A stretch of 64,000 bases of DNA from positions 47,355 through 111,354 of the forward strand of contig DASXCQ010000099.1 of assembly GCA_036491115.1 (NCBI GenBank). Reading direction: 5' to 3'. Positions 26,432 through 35,529 of the stretch are shown here, in pieces. The stretch comes from DATEPR01 sp036491115. GTDB lineage: Bacteria; Actinomycetota; Actinomycetes; Mycobacteriales; Pseudonocardiaceae. The translations under genes were made by a program, and so were the position numbers. The stretch's first letter is position 1; the number at the start of each line of letters is the position of its first letter. The notes beneath the pieces were generated by a model, which was not told where the DNA came from, did no database searches, and saw only the letters and a program-made list of their open reading frames with translations.

Positions 26432-26475
26432 CCGACGGGTAGCTTACTCCCGGTAGGTTGGGCTACGGTGCCGGT

Positions 26476-27405
26476 ATGACCCCGTGGGACGTGATCCGAG
26501 GCAGGCGCCGGATGACCGGCAAGGTCGTGCTGATCACCGGCGCGGCCCGAGGCATCGGTGCCGGTGTGGCCCGCAGGCTGGCCGAGCAGGGCGCCGTGCT
26601 GGCGCTGGTCGGCCTGGAGGGTGACGAGCTGCGTGCGGTGGCCGCGGACTGCGGCCCGGAGGCCACCGCCTGGGAGGCCGACGTCACCGACTGGGACGCG
26701 CTGGGCACGGCGGTCACCGGCATCGTGGCCCGCTACGGCCGGATCGACGTGCTGATGGCCAATGCCGGCATCGCGGCGGCCGGTTTCATCCGGTCGATCG
26801 ACCCGGCCGCGTTCGAGCGGGTCATCGAGGTGGACCTGCTGGGCGTGTGGCGCACGGTGCGCACCTGCCTGCCCCACCTGATCGAGAGCAAGGGCTACTG
26901 CCTGGTCGTGTCGTCGATGGCGGCCGTGGTGCACATCCCGGGCAACGCGCCCTACAACGCGGCCAAGGCCGGCGTCGAGGCGTTCGCCAACACCCTGCGG
27001 GCCGAGGTGAAACACCTGGGCGTGGACGTCGGCGTGGCCCATCCGACGTGGATCGCCACCGACATGGTCAACAGCGCCGACGAGCACCCGGTGTTCGGGC
27101 CGCTGCGCAAGACGATGCCCAACGCGGTCGGCCGGACCTACCCGCTGTCGGTAGCCGTGGACGCCTTCGACAGCGGCATCGGGCGCCGGGCCAGGGCCAT
27201 CCACATCCCGGCGCAACTGGTGGTGGCCAAGTTCTTCCGGGCGCTGCTGCCCAGGGTGATCGAGCTGGGCGCGCGCCGGATCGTGCCGGACGCGGACCGC
27301 GCGGCCGTCGACGACGTGGCCCGGCGGGGCGCCGAGGCATCGGCTCCGGTCGGTCCCGGCGGTGCGGCCGCGATGCGGTCGGTGGACCGGTCGGCCGACC
27401 GCTGA
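26476..27405 (+). CDS. Short-chain dehydrogenase/reductase
   Basis: A 309-residue classical SDR. The cofactor motif is LITGAARGIGAG, NAG follows in LMANAGIAAAG, and the catalytic Ser and Tyr-Lys are in VVSSMAAV and YNAAKAG. A C-terminal extension of about 70 residues (GRRARAIHIPAQLVVAKFFRALLP) may be membrane-associated. ATG 26476 fits: it is preceded by TAGGTT and TACGGT hexamers and by no strong ribosome site. It is followed at 45 bp by a sigma factor gene. The substrate is unknown. Confidence 0.88.
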   Translation: MTPWDVIRGRRRMTGKVVLITGAARGIGAGVARRLAEQGAVLALVGLEGDELRAVAADCGPEATAWEADVTDWDALGTAVTGIVARYGRIDVLMANAGIAAAGFIRSIDPAAFERVIEVDLLGVWRTVRTCLPHLIESKGYCLVVSSMAAVVHIPGNAPYNAAKAGVEAFANTLRAEVKHLGVDVGVAHPTWIATDMVNSADEHPVFGPLRKTMPNAVGRTYPLSVAVDAFDSGIGRRARAIHIPAQLVVAKFFRALLPRVIELGARRIVPDADRAAVDDVARRGAEASAPVGPGGAAAMRSVDRSADR

Positions 27406-27449
27406 CCGCGGCGCCCTCCCACCCGGTACGGTTCTGCGTGGGAGGGGAT

Positions 27450-28043
27450 GTGGCCGAGCAGCAGAGCCAAAACAGTGATGGGCGCGTGCGCAGTGTCGAG
27501 CAGACACTGGGGCACCTGCGCGCCATCGACACCGGCGCCGTGCGGAACGAGCCGGCCGCCCCGATGACGCTGGAGGACCTCTACCGCACCCACCGGATGC
27601 GGTTGGTTCGGCTCGCGTTGCTGCTGGTGGACGAGCCGGCCACGGCCGAAGACGTGGTGCAGGAGGCGTTCGCCGGCCTGCATCGCAACTGGGGCGGACT
27701 GCGCGACGCGGCCGCCGCCATCGGCTACCTGCGCACCGCCGTGGTCAACGGATCACGCAGTGTGCTGCGCCGCCGTAAGACCGCCCGCGACTACACGCCC
27801 CCGCACGCACCCAACGCCCGCTCCGCGGAGAGCCTGGCGATGCTGACCGCGGAGCACCAGGCCGTGGTCGGCGCGCTGTCCCAGCTGCCGCCCCGGCAGC
27901 GCGAGGTGTTGGTGCTGCGCTACTACGGCAACCTGACCGAGGCCGAGATCGCCGAGGCGGCCGGCATCTCCAAGGGCACCGTGAAGTCCACCGCGAGCCG
28001 CGCGCTGGAGGCCCTGCAGAAGATCATGGCGGCCACTCCCTGA
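27450..28043 (+). CDS. SigE-family ECF RNA polymerase sigma factor
   Basis: A 197-residue sigma factor with a 45-residue N-terminal extension. Region 2 reads LEDLYRTHRMRLVRLALLL and AEDVVQEAFAGLHRNWGGL; region 4 reads LPPRQREVLVLRYYGNLTEA with the helix-turn-helix AAGISKGTVKSTASRALEAL. GTG 27450 has GGAGGGG close upstream. Unlike the gene at 9261 it has no membrane partner beside it. The downstream nag operon has its own DasR-like operator, so the two are probably separate units. Confidence 0.88.
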   Translation: MAEQQSQNSDGRVRSVEQTLGHLRAIDTGAVRNEPAAPMTLEDLYRTHRMRLVRLALLLVDEPATAEDVVQEAFAGLHRNWGGLRDAAAAIGYLRTAVVNGSRSVLRRRKTARDYTPPHAPNARSAESLAMLTAEHQAVVGALSQLPPRQREVLVLRYYGNLTEAEIAEAAGISKGTVKSTASRALEALQKIMAATP

Positions 28044-28070
28044 GCCCTGGTGACGCAGGGTGATTGGTTG

Positions 28071-28086
28071 ATTGGTATAGACCAGG
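28071..28086 (+). promoter_or_regulatory. DasR-type operator (dre-like) upstream of nagK-nagA
   Basis: The sequence ATTGGTATAGACCAGG matches the known dre pattern built on TGGTCTAGACCA; the core TGGTATAGACCA (28073-28084) differs from a perfect palindrome at one base. It overlaps a tandem repeat TGATTGGT (28061-28068 and 28069-28076) and ends 28 bp before the nagK GTG. DasR is the GntR-type repressor of GlcNAc metabolism in streptomycetes and relatives. The two genes downstream are exactly its usual targets. Confidence 0.75.
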
Positions 28087-28114
28087 GTGGTCGCCATGGC
28101 GCAAGATCTGAGTC

Positions 28115-29032
28115 GTGGCGACCGCACCCGGACTCCTGGCCGTCGACGTAGGCGGCTCGCAGATCAAGGTCACCGTGCTGGACACCGACCCGGCCGGTGG
28201 CCTGACCGTGCTCGACCGCGCCCACCACCCCACGCCGAAAGGCCCTGACGGCACCGCGACCGCCCACGCCGTGGTGGACGCGGTGGCGGCACTGGCCGCC
28301 GAGCACGACGGCGTGCGGGCCGTCGGGGTGGTCGTGCCCGGCCTGGTGCACGAGGGCGTCGGGGTGTACTCGGCGAACCTCGGCTGGCGCGACTTCCCGT
28401 TCGTCGCCGAACTGACCGCGCGGATCGGCCTACCGGTGGCGCTCGGGCACGACGTGGCCGCCTGCGGCCTGGCCGAGCACCGGCTGGGTGCCGCCCGGGG
28501 CTACCGGCAGGCGGTGGTGATGCCGATCGGCACCGGGATCGCGGCTGCCCTGATCATGGACGGCGCCGTGCGCACCGGCGACGGCTACGGCGGCGAGGTC
28601 GGACACGTCGACGTCGGCCACGACGAACCGTGCCGCTGCGGGCAGACCGGCTGCCTGGAGATGATCGCGTCCTCGCCGGCGATCGCCCGCCGCTACGCGG
28701 CCCGGACCGGCCGGCAACTGCCCGGTGCGGCCGAGGTCGTGGCGGCCGCCGAGAACGGCGACCCGGCGGCGGCGGCCGTGTGGGACGACGCGCTGGACGC
28801 GGTGGCCAGGGCGCTGCGGATGCTGACCACGCTGCTCGGGCCCGAGGTCGTGGTGCTGGGCGGGGGCGTGGCCAAGGCCGGGCCCCGGCTGGTCGAGCCG
28901 GTGGCGAAACGGCTGGCCGATCTGCTCACCTTCCAGCGGATGCCGGAAGTCCGGCTGGCCGAACTGGGCTACGAGGCCGGCAGCCTGGGCGCCGGCCTGC
29001 TGGCCCGCGACCTGATCGAGGGGGGCCCGTGA
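28115..29032 (+). CDS. nagK: ROK-family sugar kinase, probable N-acetylglucosamine kinase
   Basis: A 305-residue ROK kinase. The phosphate-1 motif is LAVDVGGSQIKV, the catalytic Asp is in ALGHDVAAC, the ROK signature is MPIGTGIAAALI with GEVGHVDV, and the zinc site is CRCGQTGCLE. ROK enzymes phosphorylate glucose, GlcNAc or related sugars. The GlcNAc assignment rests on the four-base overlap (GTGA) with nagA and on the DasR-type operator in front. A glucokinase role cannot be excluded. Confidence 0.85.
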   Translation: MATAPGLLAVDVGGSQIKVTVLDTDPAGGLTVLDRAHHPTPKGPDGTATAHAVVDAVAALAAEHDGVRAVGVVVPGLVHEGVGVYSANLGWRDFPFVAELTARIGLPVALGHDVAACGLAEHRLGAARGYRQAVVMPIGTGIAAALIMDGAVRTGDGYGGEVGHVDVGHDEPCRCGQTGCLEMIASSPAIARRYAARTGRQLPGAAEVVAAAENGDPAAAAVWDDALDAVARALRMLTTLLGPEVVVLGGGVAKAGPRLVEPVAKRLADLLTFQRMPEVRLAELGYEAGSLGAGLLARDLIEGGP

Positions 29033-30186
29033 CCACGACTTCGACGCCGACCGCGCTGCGCGGCGGGCGCATCGTGACCAGCACCGGCGTGCTGGACGAC
29101 GGCTGGCTGACCGTGCGCGACGAGGTGATCGAGCAGGTCGGCCAGGGCGGCCACCAGGTGGAACGCGACGCCCCCGTGGTGGACCTGGCCGGCGCGTGGG
29201 TGCTGCCCGGTTTCGTCGACATGCACTGCCACGGCGGCGGTGGCGCGTCCTACACCGAGCGGGACCCGGAACGGCTGGCCGCGGCAGCCGCGGCGCACCG
29301 CAGGCACGGCACCACGACGACCGTGGCCAGCCTGGTCTCCGACACCATCCCCGAGTTGGTCGAGCAGATCGCCGCGCTGCGCGACCTGGTGCGGGACGGC
29401 CTGTTCGCCGGCATCCACCTGGAGGGCCCTTTCATCTCGGCGGTCCGCTGCGGCGCGCACGACCCGGCCATGCTGATGGCACCGGACAGGGATTCGGTGG
29501 AGCGGCTGCTGGCCGCCGGCCAGGGCACCATCCGGATGGTCACGCTGGCCCCGGAACTGGACGGCGGCCTGGACGCGATACGCCGGTTCACCGACGCCGG
29601 GGTGATCGTCGGCATCGGCCACACCGACGCGACGCTGGCCCAGGTACAGCCCGCGGTGGACGCGGGCGCGACCGTGGCCACCCACCTGTTCAACGGGATG
29701 CGCCCGCTGCACCACCGCGAACCGGGACCGATCGGCGCGCTGCTGGACGACGAGCGGGTCACCGTGGAACTGATCTGCGATCTGGTGCACCTGCACCCGG
29801 TGGTGGTGCGGATGGCCGCCCGGCACGCCGGGCCCGGCCGGACCGTGCTGGTCACCGACGCGATGGCGGCGGCAGGCGTCGGCGACGGCGTCTACCAGGT
29901 CGGCGGGCTGCGGGTCACCGTCCGGGACGGGGTGCCCACGCTGGACGGCGGCGGCGCGCTGGCCGCCAGCTCCCTCACCCTGGACGCGGCGGTGCGCAAT
30001 TTCGTCCAGGCGTGCGGGATGACGATGGTCGAGGCGGCGGCGGCGGTGTCCGGCCAGCCGGCCGCGCTGCTGGGCCGGCAGGGCTCGATCGGCAGCGTGG
30101 CCGCCGGTGCGCAGGCCGACCTGGTGGTGCTGGACGACGGCCTGCACGTCACCGGGGTGATGGATCGGGGCACCTGGGTCGCGTGA
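29029..30186 (+). CDS. nagA: N-acetylglucosamine-6-phosphate deacetylase
   Basis: NagA removes acetate from GlcNAc-6-P to give glucosamine-6-P. The 385-residue product has the amidohydrolase layout: the metal-binding MHCHGGGG near residue 65, HLEGPFIS with the second metal ligand Glu, GIGHTDAT, ATHLFNGMRPLHHREPG and the catalytic Asp in VTDAMAAAG. GTG 29029 overlaps the nagK stop in GTGA, so the two are translationally coupled and share the dre-like operator. Length matches the family. Confidence 0.93.
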   Translation: MTTTSTPTALRGGRIVTSTGVLDDGWLTVRDEVIEQVGQGGHQVERDAPVVDLAGAWVLPGFVDMHCHGGGGASYTERDPERLAAAAAAHRRHGTTTTVASLVSDTIPELVEQIAALRDLVRDGLFAGIHLEGPFISAVRCGAHDPAMLMAPDRDSVERLLAAGQGTIRMVTLAPELDGGLDAIRRFTDAGVIVGIGHTDATLAQVQPAVDAGATVATHLFNGMRPLHHREPGPIGALLDDERVTVELICDLVHLHPVVVRMAARHAGPGRTVLVTDAMAAAGVGDGVYQVGGLRVTVRDGVPTLDGGGALAASSLTLDAAVRNFVQACGMTMVEAAAAVSGQPAALLGRQGSIGSVAAGAQADLVVLDDGLHVTGVMDRGTWVA

Positions 30187-30213
30187 CCGACGGCGTGGGC
30201 TAGCGTCGGGGCC

Positions 30214-30540
30214 GTGAGCGACGGGCCGGGCGAGAACGCCGAGCAGGAACGACTGCTGGCCGAGGCGCTGCGGGCCCAGGCGGTGCGCGCGCCGATGGCC
30301 GACCCGGCCACACCGCGCCCGGACGAGGACCAGGTGCTGCGGCTGTTCTCCGGCCCGGACGCGCTGTTCTCCGGCCGGATGTCGGACACGATGGGCCTGC
30401 CGCCGGTAGCGGAGCCGCGCACCGAGCACCTGGCGCGAGCGGCTCGGTCCAACCAGCTGCCGGCGGGGTGGATCGTGCTGCTCGCCGTGTTGCTCGGCCT
30501 GGCCGCCGGGGCCGTCGTCGGGCTGGTCAGCATCCTCTGA
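30214..30540 (+). CDS. Small C-terminally anchored membrane protein, 108 aa
   Basis: I do not recognise this family. The first 80 residues are charged and Ala/Pro-rich with two repeats of FSG (RLFSGPDALFSGRM), and the last 22 residues form one membrane helix (WIVLLAVLLGLAAGAVVGLV), so it is probably tail-anchored with the bulk in the cytoplasm. A TAGCGT hexamer ends eight bases before the GTG and no ribosome site is seen, which points to a leaderless transcript. The DedA gene follows 26 bp after the stop. Confidence 0.7.
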   Translation: MSDGPGENAEQERLLAEALRAQAVRAPMADPATPRPDEDQVLRLFSGPDALFSGRMSDTMGLPPVAEPRTEHLARAARSNQLPAGWIVLLAVLLGLAAGAVVGLVSIL

Positions 30541-30566
30541 GCACGTCCGGCCTGTACCGTTGGCCC

Positions 30567-31259
30567 GTGACGACGCACAGCCTCGCCGCCACAGCGGTGC
30601 TGGGGATCAAATGGCTGGACCCGAACTACCTGGTGAGCTCCCTGGGCCCCTGGGTGGTGCCGATGGTGGCCGCCATCATCTTCGCCGAGTGCGGGGTCCT
30701 GCTCGGCTTCCTGCTGCCCGGCGACACCCTGCTGTTCCCGCTCGGCCTGTTCATCGCCCGCGGCGTGGTGCACACGCCGCTGTGGCTGGCGGTGGTGATC
30801 ATGGCCGCGTGCGCCGTCCTCGGCAACGTCGTCGGCTACGCGGTGGGCTACGTCATCGGACCGAGGCTGTTCAACAAACCGGACAGCAGGCTGTTCAAAC
30901 GCGAGCACGTCGACCGGACCCACGAGTTCTTCGAGCGCTACGGCACGGCCGCGATCCTGCTGGGCCGGTTCGTGCCGATCGTGCGTACCTTCGTGACGGC
31001 CGTGGCCGGGGTCGGGCGGATGGCGCCAGGCAAGTACCTGAGCGTGAGCCTGATCGGCGGCGTGCTGTGGGCGGGCGGCATCGTGGTGGCCGGCTACTTC
31101 CTGGGCCGGATCGACTTCATCGGCAACCACATCGACCTGATCCTGGTCCTGATCGTGCTGATCTCGGTGGTGCCGGTGGTGATCGAGTGGGCGCGGCACC
31201 GCAAGGAACGCAAGCTCGCCGCCGACGTGACGCAGCCGATCGTCATGATCCGGCGCTGA
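30567..31259 (+). CDS. DedA/SNARE-associated family membrane protein
   Basis: A 230-residue integral membrane protein of the DedA family, now linked to phospholipid or undecaprenyl-phosphate flipping. Family features include FAECGVLLGFLLPGDTLLF and the conserved region FFERYGTAAILLGRFVPIVRTF with GVGRM, where the Arg residues are required in studied members. Four to five membrane segments are apparent. GTG 30567 is preceded by TACCGT about eight bases upstream. The 3' end overlaps the convergent FAD oxidase gene by 17 bp. Confidence 0.88.
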   Translation: MTTHSLAATAVLGIKWLDPNYLVSSLGPWVVPMVAAIIFAECGVLLGFLLPGDTLLFPLGLFIARGVVHTPLWLAVVIMAACAVLGNVVGYAVGYVIGPRLFNKPDSRLFKREHVDRTHEFFERYGTAAILLGRFVPIVRTFVTAVAGVGRMAPGKYLSVSLIGGVLWAGGIVVAGYFLGRIDFIGNHIDLILVLIVLISVVPVVIEWARHRKERKLAADVTQPIVMIRR

Positions 31260-32631
31260 ACATCGCGCCGGGGTTGAACAGGTTCTCCGGATCCAGCGCC
31301 GCCTTCAGCGCGCGATGCACGCGCAGGCCCACCGGGCCGATCTCGGTGGCCAGCCAGTCCTGCTTGAGCCGGCCGACGCCGTGCTCGCCGGTGACCGTGC
31401 CGCCCAGTTCCAGGCCGATGGCCATGATCTCGTCGAACGCCCGCCTGGCTCGGGCCCGCTCGTCGGCCGAGTCGCCGTCGTAGACGATCGTCGGGTGCAT
31501 GTTGCCGTCGCCGGCGTGGCCGACCACGGCGATCCGCAGGCCGACCCGCTCGCCGACCCGGCGGCACCCGGCCAGTAGCTCGGCGATCCTGGTCCTGGGC
31601 ACGCACACGTCGTCGGTGAGCCAGGCGCCGTAGGCGTCCAGCGCGAGCGCCACGGCCCGGCGGGCGCGCAGCAGCATCCCGCCCTCGGTGATGTCGTCGG
31701 TCGCGTAGGTCATGGTGGCGCCGGTGGCCGAGCAGATCCCCTCGATGATCTCCAGCTCACGCGCGGCGGCCGGGCCGCCGGAGTCGGACTGGCACAGCAG
31801 CAGCGCCTCGCACCCGCCGGCCGGGCCGATCTCGGTGCGCAGGTACGCCTCGACGGCCCGGATCGACGTGCCGTCCATGATCTCCATCAGCGACGGCACG
31901 ACACCTTCGCGCACCACGCTGGTGACCGCGGCACCCGCTGCCTCGACACTCTCGAACGCGGCAACCAGCGTGCTCGGAGCATGCGGCAGCGGCCGCAGCG
32001 CCAGCGTGGCCGAGGTGATCACGCCGAGCGTGCCCTCGCTGCCGACGAACAGCTTGGTCAGGTCGTAGCCCGCGACGCCCTTCACGGTCCGCCTGCCGGT
32101 GCGCAGCAGCTCACCGTCGGCCAGCACGACCTCCAGGCCCAGCACCGAGTCGCTGGTGACGCCGTACTTCACGCAGCACAGCCCGCCCGCGTTGGTGGCC
32201 AGGTTGCCGCCGATCGTGCACCAGTCGTAGCTGGACGGGTCCGGCGGATAGAACAGGCCGTGCTTCTCGGTCGCGGTGCGCAGGTCGAGGTTGACCACGC
32301 CGGGCTGGACGACGGCCAGCCGGTTGTCCGGGTCGATCTCCAGGATCTCGTTCATCTTCACCGTGGACAGCACGACACAGCCGTCCACGGCGTTGGCCGC
32401 GCCGGACAACCCGCTGCCCGCGCCACGCGGCACGATCGGCACCCGCGCCCGTGCGCACAGCCGCACCACGGCCCGGACCTGTTCGGCGTTCGTGGGCAGC
32501 ACGACGGCCAGCGGCGACCCGCTGGGCGCCAGCGCCGTCATGTCCCTGCTGTAACCGGCCGTCACGTCCGGATCGGTGAGCACGGCCCCCTCGCCCACCT
32601 CGGCGACCAATCGCCCGATCAGACCGTCCAC
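31243..32631 (-). CDS. FAD-binding oxidoreductase, GlcD/Dld type
   Basis: A 462-residue flavoprotein of the PCMH/vanillyl-alcohol-oxidase superfamily that oxidises 2-hydroxy acids such as glycolate or D-lactate. The FAD domain has PIVPRGAGSGLSGAANAV and GGNLATNAGG; the C-terminal cap ends GHAGDGNMHPTIV, GTVTGEHGVGRLKQ and DPENLFNPGAMF, all family hallmarks. The substrate is undecided. GTG 32631 lies 11 bp after the stop of the larger FAD/Fe-S oxidase gene, so the two form an operon. A longer open frame upstream overlaps that gene and is not credible. Confidence 0.85.
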   Translation of the reverse strand: MDGLIGRLVAEVGEGAVLTDPDVTAGYSRDMTALAPSGSPLAVVLPTNAEQVRAVVRLCARARVPIVPRGAGSGLSGAANAVDGCVVLSTVKMNEILEIDPDNRLAVVQPGVVNLDLRTATEKHGLFYPPDPSSYDWCTIGGNLATNAGGLCCVKYGVTSDSVLGLEVVLADGELLRTGRRTVKGVAGYDLTKLFVGSEGTLGVITSATLALRPLPHAPSTLVAAFESVEAAGAAVTSVVREGVVPSLMEIMDGTSIRAVEAYLRTEIGPAGGCEALLLCQSDSGGPAAARELEIIEGICSATGATMTYATDDITEGGMLLRARRAVALALDAYGAWLTDDVCVPRTRIAELLAGCRRVGERVGLRIAVVGHAGDGNMHPTIVYDGDSADERARARRAFDEIMAIGLELGGTVTGEHGVGRLKQDWLATEIGPVGLRVHRALKAALDPENLFNPGAMFSAGS

Positions 32632-32642
32632 GATCGTCGACG

Positions 32643-35426
32643 CTAGTCGGCGTCCAGACCCCAGGCGAGCAGCTGCGCGATGTGGTCGGCGGAGCGGCCC
32701 TCGAGCTGGCGCAGCTGGGTACGGCAGGAGAAACCGTCGGCGAGCAGCCGGGTGCCCGGTTCGGCGGCCCGGACGGCGGGCAGCAACGCCGTTTCGGCCA
32801 CCGCCACCGACACGTCGTGGTGACCGCGTTCGGCGCCGAAGTTGCCGGCCAGGCCGCAGCAGCCGCCCACCGAGGTGACCCGCGCACCGGCCCCGGTGAG
32901 CAGTGCGCGGTCGGCCGTCCAGCCGAGCACCGCGTGCTGGTGGCAGTGCGGCTGGGCCAGCGCGGTGACCCCGGCCAGCGACGGCGGTGTCCACTCCGGA
33001 CGGTCGGCGAGCAGTTCGGCGAGCGTGCGCACCGGCACGGTCTCGCCGAGCAGTTCCTCGGCGTCGCCGCGGAACACCGCCGTGCACGAGGGTTCCAGCC
33101 CGACGACCGGCATGTGGGCCGCGTACGGGGCGAGCGCGTCGACCGACCGCCGCAGCACCCGCCGGGCGGTGTCCAGCTGGCCGGTGGAGATCCAGGTCAG
33201 ACCGCAGCACTCCGGCCGCCCGGTGATCCGTACGGCGAAGCCGGCGTCCTCCAGTACCCGCACGGCGGCGATACCCACCTCGGGCGTGAACAGGTCGGTG
33301 AACGTGTCCACCCACAGCAGTACCGGGTCGCCGGTGACCGGCAGCCGGTCGGCGAACCACGACCGGAACGTGCGCCTGGCCAGCGCCGGCAGGTCCCGCC
33401 GCCGGTCCACGCCGGCCAGCCGCTTGCCCAGCCCGGCCACGCCGGGGCCGGTGAGCAGGGCATTGGCCAGCCTCGGTGCCCTGGCCGCCTGGCGGGCCCA
33501 GTACGGCAGCCAGCCCAGGGCGTAGTGCGACGGCGGGCGGAGCCGGTGCCGGTACGCCTGGTGCAGCGCCTCGGCCTTGTAGGTGGCCATGTCGATGCCG
33601 GTCGGGCAGTCGCTGGCGCAGCCCTTGCAGGACAGGCACAGGTCCAGCGCCTCGCGCACCTCGGGCGAGCGCCAGCCGGCCACCAGCGTGCCGTTGGCCA
33701 TCTCCTGCAGCACCCTGGCGCGGCCCCGCGTGCTGTCCTTCTCGTCCCTGGTGGCCAGGTAGGACGGGCACATCACGCCGCCGGTGCCGGTGTTGTCGGC
33801 GCGACAGCGGGCCACGCCGGTGCACCGGTGCACGGCGGCGGTGAAGTCGCCGCCGTCGGCCGCGTAGCCGAACGCCAGGCCCCGGCGCAGCGGCACGGCG
33901 GCCGGTTCGCGCAGGTCGGCGGTCACCGGCCTGGGCCGCACCAGGACGCCGGGGTTGAGCAGGTCGGACGGGTCGAACACGGCCTTGACCGCGGCGAACG
34001 CGGCCAGCGCGGCCTGCGAGTACATCAGCGGGAGCAGCCCGCCGCGGGCCCGGCCGTCGCCGTGCTCGCCGGACAGTGAACCGCCGTACCGCGCGACCAG
34101 CCTGGCCGCGTCGGTGACGAACTCCTGATAGACGTCCGCGCCGCCGCGTTCACGCAGCGGGAACGTGATCCGGACGTGCACGCAACCGTCGCCGAAGTGG
34201 CCGTAGGGCGTGCCGATCAGGCCGTGGTCGGCCAGCAGCGCCTCGAACTCGCGCAGGTAGGCACCCAGCCGCTCGGGCGGCACGGCCGCGTCCTCCCAGC
34301 CGGCGTGCGCGCCGTGCGGCCCGGCGGACACGGCGGCCAGCGCGGCGCCGTCCTCCCTGATCCGCCACAGCGCGGCGGCCTGCGCCGAGTCGGTGACCAC
34401 CCGGGAGTCCAGCGCGCCGGACGCGGCCACCAGGTCGGCGACGGAAGCCCGGTCGGCGTCCAGCTCGGCGAACAGCCACCCGCCGCCCGCCGGCAGTTCG
34501 GGCACCTTGCCGCCCCGGTCGCGGACCACGTCCACGATCCGGGCGTCCATGCCCTCCAGCGTGATCGGCGCCAGCGGCAGCATCGCGGGCGCGGCGTCCG
34601 CGGCGGCCGCCATGTCCGGGTAGCCCAGCACCACCAGCACGGTCCTGGCCGGCGGCGCGACCAGCTCGACGGTGGCGCGCAGCAGCACACCGCAGGTGCC
34701 CTCGGTGCCGACCAGTGCCGCCGGCAGGTGGAAGCCGTGCTCGGGCAGCAGGTGCTCCAGCGAGTAGCCGGACACCTGGCGGCGGAACCGGCCCAGCTCG
34801 GTGCGGATCACGCCGAGGTGGTCGCGGACCACGCCGTGCAGCGCGGCCACGGTCGGCGAGTCGGCCGGGGTCATGCCGGGCCGGGCGGCCAGCCGCTCAC
34901 CGGCGCCGGTGACCAGGTCCAGGTCGCGCACGTTGTCCGCGGCCCGGCCGTAGGCCAGCGCCCGCGACCCGCACGCGTTGTTGCCCAGCATTCCCCCGAT
35001 CGTGCAGCGGCTGTGCGACGAGGGCTCCGGACCGAACCGCAGGCCGTGCGGCCGCAGGGCAGCCTGGAGGTCGTCGAGCACCACACCCGGCTGGACACTG
35101 GCGGTACGGGCGTCCGGATCAACGTGCTCGATCCGGTTGAGATGACGGGAGAAGTCCAGCACGACACCGGTGCCGACGGCGTTGCCGGCGATCGAGGTGC
35201 CCGCACCCCGCGCGGTCAGCGGCACGCCCAGCGACCGGCAGACGCCCAGGGTGGCCTCGACGTCGTCGGCGGAGCGGGGGAAGACCACGGCCGTGGGCAC
35301 CACGCGGTAGAGGGAGGCGTCGGTGGAGTACTCGGCCCGCCGCCGCACCGAGACGTCCACCTCGGCGACCCCCGCGGCCCGCAGGCCGGCTGTCAGCTCG
35401 TCCGGATCCATGATCCCCATCATCAC
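32643..35426 (-). CDS. FAD-linked oxidase fused to Fe-S and CCG (heterodisulfide reductase-like) domains
   Basis: A 927-residue fusion. Residues 1-480 form an FAD-binding 2-hydroxy-acid dehydrogenase (TARGAGTSIAGNAVG, GGMLGNNACGSRAL, SGEHGDGRARG). The middle has ferredoxin-like clusters with CSC-type spacing in LDLCLSCKGCASDCPTGID. The C-terminal part has two CCG motifs (GRPECCGLTW, GGCCGLAGNF). This layout is that of quinone-linked D-lactate or D-2-hydroxyglutarate dehydrogenases. The start is uncertain among GTG 35426 and ATGs at 35423, 35420 and 35411; no clear ribosome site separates them. Confidence 0.88.
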   Translation of the reverse strand: MMMGIMDPDELTAGLRAAGVAEVDVSVRRRAEYSTDASLYRVVPTAVVFPRSADDVEATLGVCRSLGVPLTARGAGTSIAGNAVGTGVVLDFSRHLNRIEHVDPDARTASVQPGVVLDDLQAALRPHGLRFGPEPSSHSRCTIGGMLGNNACGSRALAYGRAADNVRDLDLVTGAGERLAARPGMTPADSPTVAALHGVVRDHLGVIRTELGRFRRQVSGYSLEHLLPEHGFHLPAALVGTEGTCGVLLRATVELVAPPARTVLVVLGYPDMAAAADAAPAMLPLAPITLEGMDARIVDVVRDRGGKVPELPAGGGWLFAELDADRASVADLVAASGALDSRVVTDSAQAAALWRIREDGAALAAVSAGPHGAHAGWEDAAVPPERLGAYLREFEALLADHGLIGTPYGHFGDGCVHVRITFPLRERGGADVYQEFVTDAARLVARYGGSLSGEHGDGRARGGLLPLMYSQAALAAFAAVKAVFDPSDLLNPGVLVRPRPVTADLREPAAVPLRRGLAFGYAADGGDFTAAVHRCTGVARCRADNTGTGGVMCPSYLATRDEKDSTRGRARVLQEMANGTLVAGWRSPEVREALDLCLSCKGCASDCPTGIDMATYKAEALHQAYRHRLRPPSHYALGWLPYWARQAARAPRLANALLTGPGVAGLGKRLAGVDRRRDLPALARRTFRSWFADRLPVTGDPVLLWVDTFTDLFTPEVGIAAVRVLEDAGFAVRITGRPECCGLTWISTGQLDTARRVLRRSVDALAPYAAHMPVVGLEPSCTAVFRGDAEELLGETVPVRTLAELLADRPEWTPPSLAGVTALAQPHCHQHAVLGWTADRALLTGAGARVTSVGGCCGLAGNFGAERGHHDVSVAVAETALLPAVRAAEPGTRLLADGFSCRTQLRQLEGRSADHIAQLLAWGLDAD

Positions 35427-35479
35427 TTGACGAGCGTCACATGCCAGTTCATTGCGGGAACAGATCGGCGAGGTACATG

Positions 35480-35489
35480 CTTGTACAAG
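35480..35489. promoter_or_regulatory. Palindrome CTTGTACAAG upstream of the marR gene
   Basis: A perfect 10-bp palindrome followed 5-15 bp later by ACAACTACTTGT, another inverted element with the same half-site. Both lie 29-50 bp before the MarR-type gene at 35530. MarR repressors usually bind such sites in their own promoters, so this is the likely operator of the marR-MFS operon. It also lies 54 bp upstream of the divergent FAD/Fe-S oxidase gene. Confidence 0.55.
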
Positions 35490-35529
35490 ACAACTACTTG
35501 TGTGAGCAAACCAAGCAGAGGAGCGGAGC

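Noticed and set aside
26445..26455. TACTCCCGGTA before the SDR gene as another lipid-regulon operator
   Set aside because: It is one base shorter than the 12-bp pattern, so the half-site spacing is wrong; I kept the regulon to the four 12-bp sites.
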